From assembly GCA_036320915.1 (NCBI GenBank), contig JAXBDG010000012.1:576001-640000 (forward strand): a stretch of DNA of 64,000 nucleotides, given 5' to 3'. The stretch's first letter is position 1, and each line of letters starts with the position of its first letter. This document shows positions 61,540 to 64,000 of this stretch, piece by piece. The notes beneath the pieces are model-generated. The model was not told the origin of the DNA and searched no databases. It saw nothing but the letters and a program-made list of their open reading frames with translations. This DNA comes from Linnemannia elongata (Eukaryota > Mortierellomycota > Mortierellomycetes > Mortierellales > Mortierellaceae). The position numbers and the translations under genes were made by a program.

Positions 61540-62314
61540 TTATAAAGAATAAAACAATGATATTGTCGTGATGGTATTTACTAATATTTATTTTGGTCTT
61601 GTTGCCCTTTCTTTCTCCGTCCCCAGCATGTCTCTTCTTTTTTTTTTTTTTAAAGTAACTCAGTCATTGGAGAATAATTTCTGCAGGTGACGTCATTGCA
61701 CACAGATCAAAAATAAGCTCACCAACAGCTTTCAATGAGAACAACTCTAAAAAGGGCCCAATCGAGTCCAAAAAACACGATCATATAGCTCATGGCCAGA
61801 GCTACCGGGATCCCGAGTATCATGAATTTAGATGGACCCTGTGAAGAGAAAAGCCAATAAGGAGCTTAAAGTACTAGTGAACGAACCATGGAGAAATGTG
61901 AAACATTGTGTCACAGTATCCTAGGCTCACTAATACTGTGCATTCCTTGACCCTTTATTCCCTATTCTATTATAATGACATTCCTAATCCCCTAACCCCT
62001 AATGACCTATCCATATAAATACCCTAGTTATCTGTACAATAAACATCATCCGTTTCTGCCTTCTGACCCTCTCTAGCACCTGGCTTCTGCTCCTATTACA
62101 CATTGCGACTGTCAAGCTATGTTTCAGACAGTTTCTTCTATGGCAACCGGGTCTAATACTGGTCCGATCCGGTTCCCTTAAGCATGATTAGAAAGCCCAT
62201 GGAAAGTTCTCACAGCTTGTCAAATTACAGAATTTTAACACAAGAACTGAGAGGAAGGACGAATTTCGAAGGCGGGAATAAAAGATTTTTTCAAGAAAAT
62301 TTGGTAAAAACAGG
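61540..62314. other. Non-coding; possible degenerate LTR
   Basis: Around 61905-62105 a stretch starting TGTGTCACAG and ending ATTACACA has a TATAAATA box at about 62015 and AATAAA at about 62039, reminiscent of an LTR. No target duplication supports the borders. Nothing else is recognised. Confidence 0.3.
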
Positions 62315-62480
62315 AATAACTGGCTTGTGGCAGCCAAGCGTTCATAGCGACGTTGCTTTTTGATCCTTCGATGTCGGCTCTTTCTCTCCTCCTTCTGCCG
62401 AATTCGGCGTAAGCGTTGTAGATGCTTTGTTCACTATCACTACCATGGTGTATCTATTTTTGTTTTTAAGGGGTTGCTGT
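62315..62480 (+). repeat. Repeat R, 5' part only
   Basis: AATAACTGGCTTGTGGCAGC through TTCTGCCGAATTCGGCG matches 5547-5690 very closely, then diverges after the TTTTTGTT-TTAAGGGG region. Confidence 0.85.
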
Positions 62481-62525
62481 GATCACGTAAAACGCGGTAC
62501 CTGAACGTGGTCTCTGCTCGCGCAT

Positions 62526-62815
62526 TAGAGAATTTTCGGAGGCGGCACTTTTCCTTCGTTGAGTAACCTTCACGAAGAAAAAGTGAACGAAGTTGTTTCG
62601 CAGGTATTTCCTTGATTGTATATGCTGCGGTCGAGAGACTAGAGAAGACAGTGAAGTCAGTGATCTTGACTTTTTTGGGCGAAAGAAATCCTTCACAAAT
62701 TTCCTTCCGCGAAGGACAAACGGGAAGGTTTTCCTTCGTTTCTACCCATACAAATTGAATATGAGCCACAGTGACTGGGAAATGAAGGAAAAGTGCCGCC
62801 TCCGAAAATTCTCTA
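62526..62815. repeat. Inverted repeat, perfect 32-bp arms
   Basis: 62526-62557 and 62784-62815 are exact reverse complements (core TTTTCGGAGGCGGCACTTTT), 226 nt apart. Shorter inverted matches (CCTTCGTT, GAAGGAAA) occur inside. It could be a fold-back element. 62816-63207 has no supported feature. Confidence 0.85.
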
Positions 62816-63207
62816 TTGAGGTAAGGCGATAGTTGGACTGTGTTTATTTTACTATTAAGGGGCTTACACTTTGCGGGTTGCCTTCTCGTTACTTAAGGGG
62901 TGCGTTCCTCCGTTACGCGTGCGCGTCCGAATTGATGTTGGACGTGCTTGTCTTGTGTTTAATGTTGGTGTTTTTTATTAGCATTTGTTATGAAATACTA
63001 TAAAATCGATCTTTTCTTTTCTTCCTCTTCCCTCTTCCCTTTTTTCTACATCTTGTCACTATATTTTTGAATGTTTCAAAGTCTGCTTTGGACCTTTTGT
63101 CCCACTCCTTCCCCGCACATTGTAAGGAATGAAGGGTTAAAGAAGAGATGGCTTTGAGGGAAGTTTCGATGGTATAGATGAGCCTAAGGTGCTGGTCAGG
63201 GTCCTTG

Positions 63208-63639
63208 TTAGTACTCCACTGGTTGTTGTTGGTAGACCACTGGTTTTTGTTGGACGACCACTGGTTGTCTTTGTACTCCTTGTTGTCCGTATAAGGCATT
63301 AGCTTTCGCTTGTGCACCTCCATCATTGCCGCCCATCACGTCTTTTGCAGCTTCGATTGGACCTGCTACAAAACCTTTGGCAAAAGTGTTGGCAAAGTTA
63401 CCAACGTCCCCTGCCAGGTTCTCGAGACCATTACCCCAACTACGAATGGACAGGAAACACGATAAAAAAAAATACTGTCGGTACGGGCTTTTGATCATTA
63501 ATGCATAGAAGAGCAACAGAAGCAATCGCGCCTTTACTTACATGCCAGTAAAGTCACCAAGAGGGTTACCAGGCACTGGCGCGGCAAGAGTGACAGCCAC
63601 AACAAGACTGGCAATAATACATAAATGTTTCAGCTTCAT
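63208..63639 (-). CDS. Small secreted protein, 109 aa
   Basis: Exon 1 63639-63542 and exon 2 63439-63208 total 330 nt in frame (GTAAGT donor, GTAG acceptor). The first 20 residues (KLKHLCIIASLVVAVTLAAP) form a clear signal peptide with likely cleavage after TLAA. The mature part is small, with an amphipathic segment (GDVGNFANTFAKGFVAGPIE) and a C terminus with repeated Gln/Pro/Val (RQPVVVQQKPVVYQQQP). No cysteines are present in the mature part. The protein is probably exported; its role is unknown. Confidence 0.8.
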
Positions 63640-64000
63640 ATTCTACCTTGAGAATGGTAAATATAAATGTCAATCGAAATCATAACAAAGGTCAGTCGAT
63701 TGATATTGTTAGACGTCATGTAATCCTGTGAGCGTAGGCGCAGGTATCTTTCGTTCTTGTGAGCACTAACGTGGTTGTTCTTGGAAGGATCTTGCAGGTG
63801 AGATTGATCGTGTGGCGGTGCTTGCGATGGCCCTTGAAGTAGTTGTGGGTGTTATGAGTCGAAAGTTGTGAGGTACGTTCTCAACTCAGGGCGCCAGGTA
63901 CCAAGTATTTATATGTGTGAAGAGGGACGTCGAAATAAAACCTAAAACGACGACAATGTAAGGGGAGGGACAGAAAAAAGATACCAGGGAATGACAGAAA
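63640..64000 (-). promoter_or_regulatory. Upstream region of the secreted-protein gene
   Basis: No coding sequence is seen. On the minus strand the sequence CATATAAATACTTGG near 63905-63920 resembles a TATA box about 270 bp before the ATG, so a long leader is possible. The assignment rests on position only. Confidence 0.3.

Noticed and set aside
61905..62105. A complete solo LTR
   Set aside because: TATA and AATAAA are suggestive, but no matching ends with a target duplication could be found, so it is kept only as a possible degenerate LTR.

Overview
ORGANISM. The window reads as nuclear DNA of an early-diverging filamentous fungus. Genes have short GT-AG introns, there is a NACHT/pentapeptide/WD40 STAND protein, and transposons are dense: Helitron, hAT, Tc1-IS630, DIRS, RNase H-bearing LINE and LTR elements. 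I infer Mucoromycota, most like Mortierellaceae, from this style and not from a database search. LAYOUT. 1-2540 is a near-identical second copy of 44208-46747, a decayed Tc1-like transposase joined to an internally deleted Helitron ending in CTAGT. It abuts an LTR remnant, followed by a 612-aa membrane glycoprotein gene (3054-4892). From 5802 to 29043 lies what I read as one 23.2-kb Helitron on the minus strand, sitting between the two halves (5547-5801 and 29044-29275) of a repeat that is uninterrupted at 57055-57535. It carries a Rep-helicase gene, a two-exon zinc-knuckle gene and two further spliced genes, all in one orientation. It was later hit by a complete hAT transposon (7924-11741, 8-bp target duplication, inside the helicase exon) and a complete 8.5-kb LINE (15127-23615, 19-bp target duplication). 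Without these the Helitron is about 10.9 kb. 29441-30192 is a second Helitron fragment, of another end type, abutted by a DIRS element (30193-33738) whose inverted ends and internal complementary region can be mapped base by base but whose tyrosine recombinase is almost entirely gone. 34554-34790 is a 5'-truncated copy of the LINE. 35062-35766 is a Tc1/IS630 transposase fragment. A six-exon membrane-protein gene with a 34-nt microexon (36249-38471), a TA-flanked MITE and an L1-like fragment follow, then about 2.3 kb of mostly non-coding DNA. After the second composite repeat come a small two-exon gene (47023-47537), the 1706-aa STAND protein (48689-53809), a Tc1 relic broken by a solo LTR (54867-55298), a gene broken after codon 11 by a hAT-type MITE (55398-55718), a six-exon gene (57959-60268), more repeats, and a small secreted-protein gene (63208-63639). 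HOW IT FITS TOGETHER. This is transposon-nested chromatin with about six apparently intact host-type genes. The nesting gives a relative history: repeat R, then the Helitron, then hAT and LINE independently. Gene models were checked by splice phase: exon lengths of the multi-exon genes sum to multiples of three. Functional names rest on motif recognition only.
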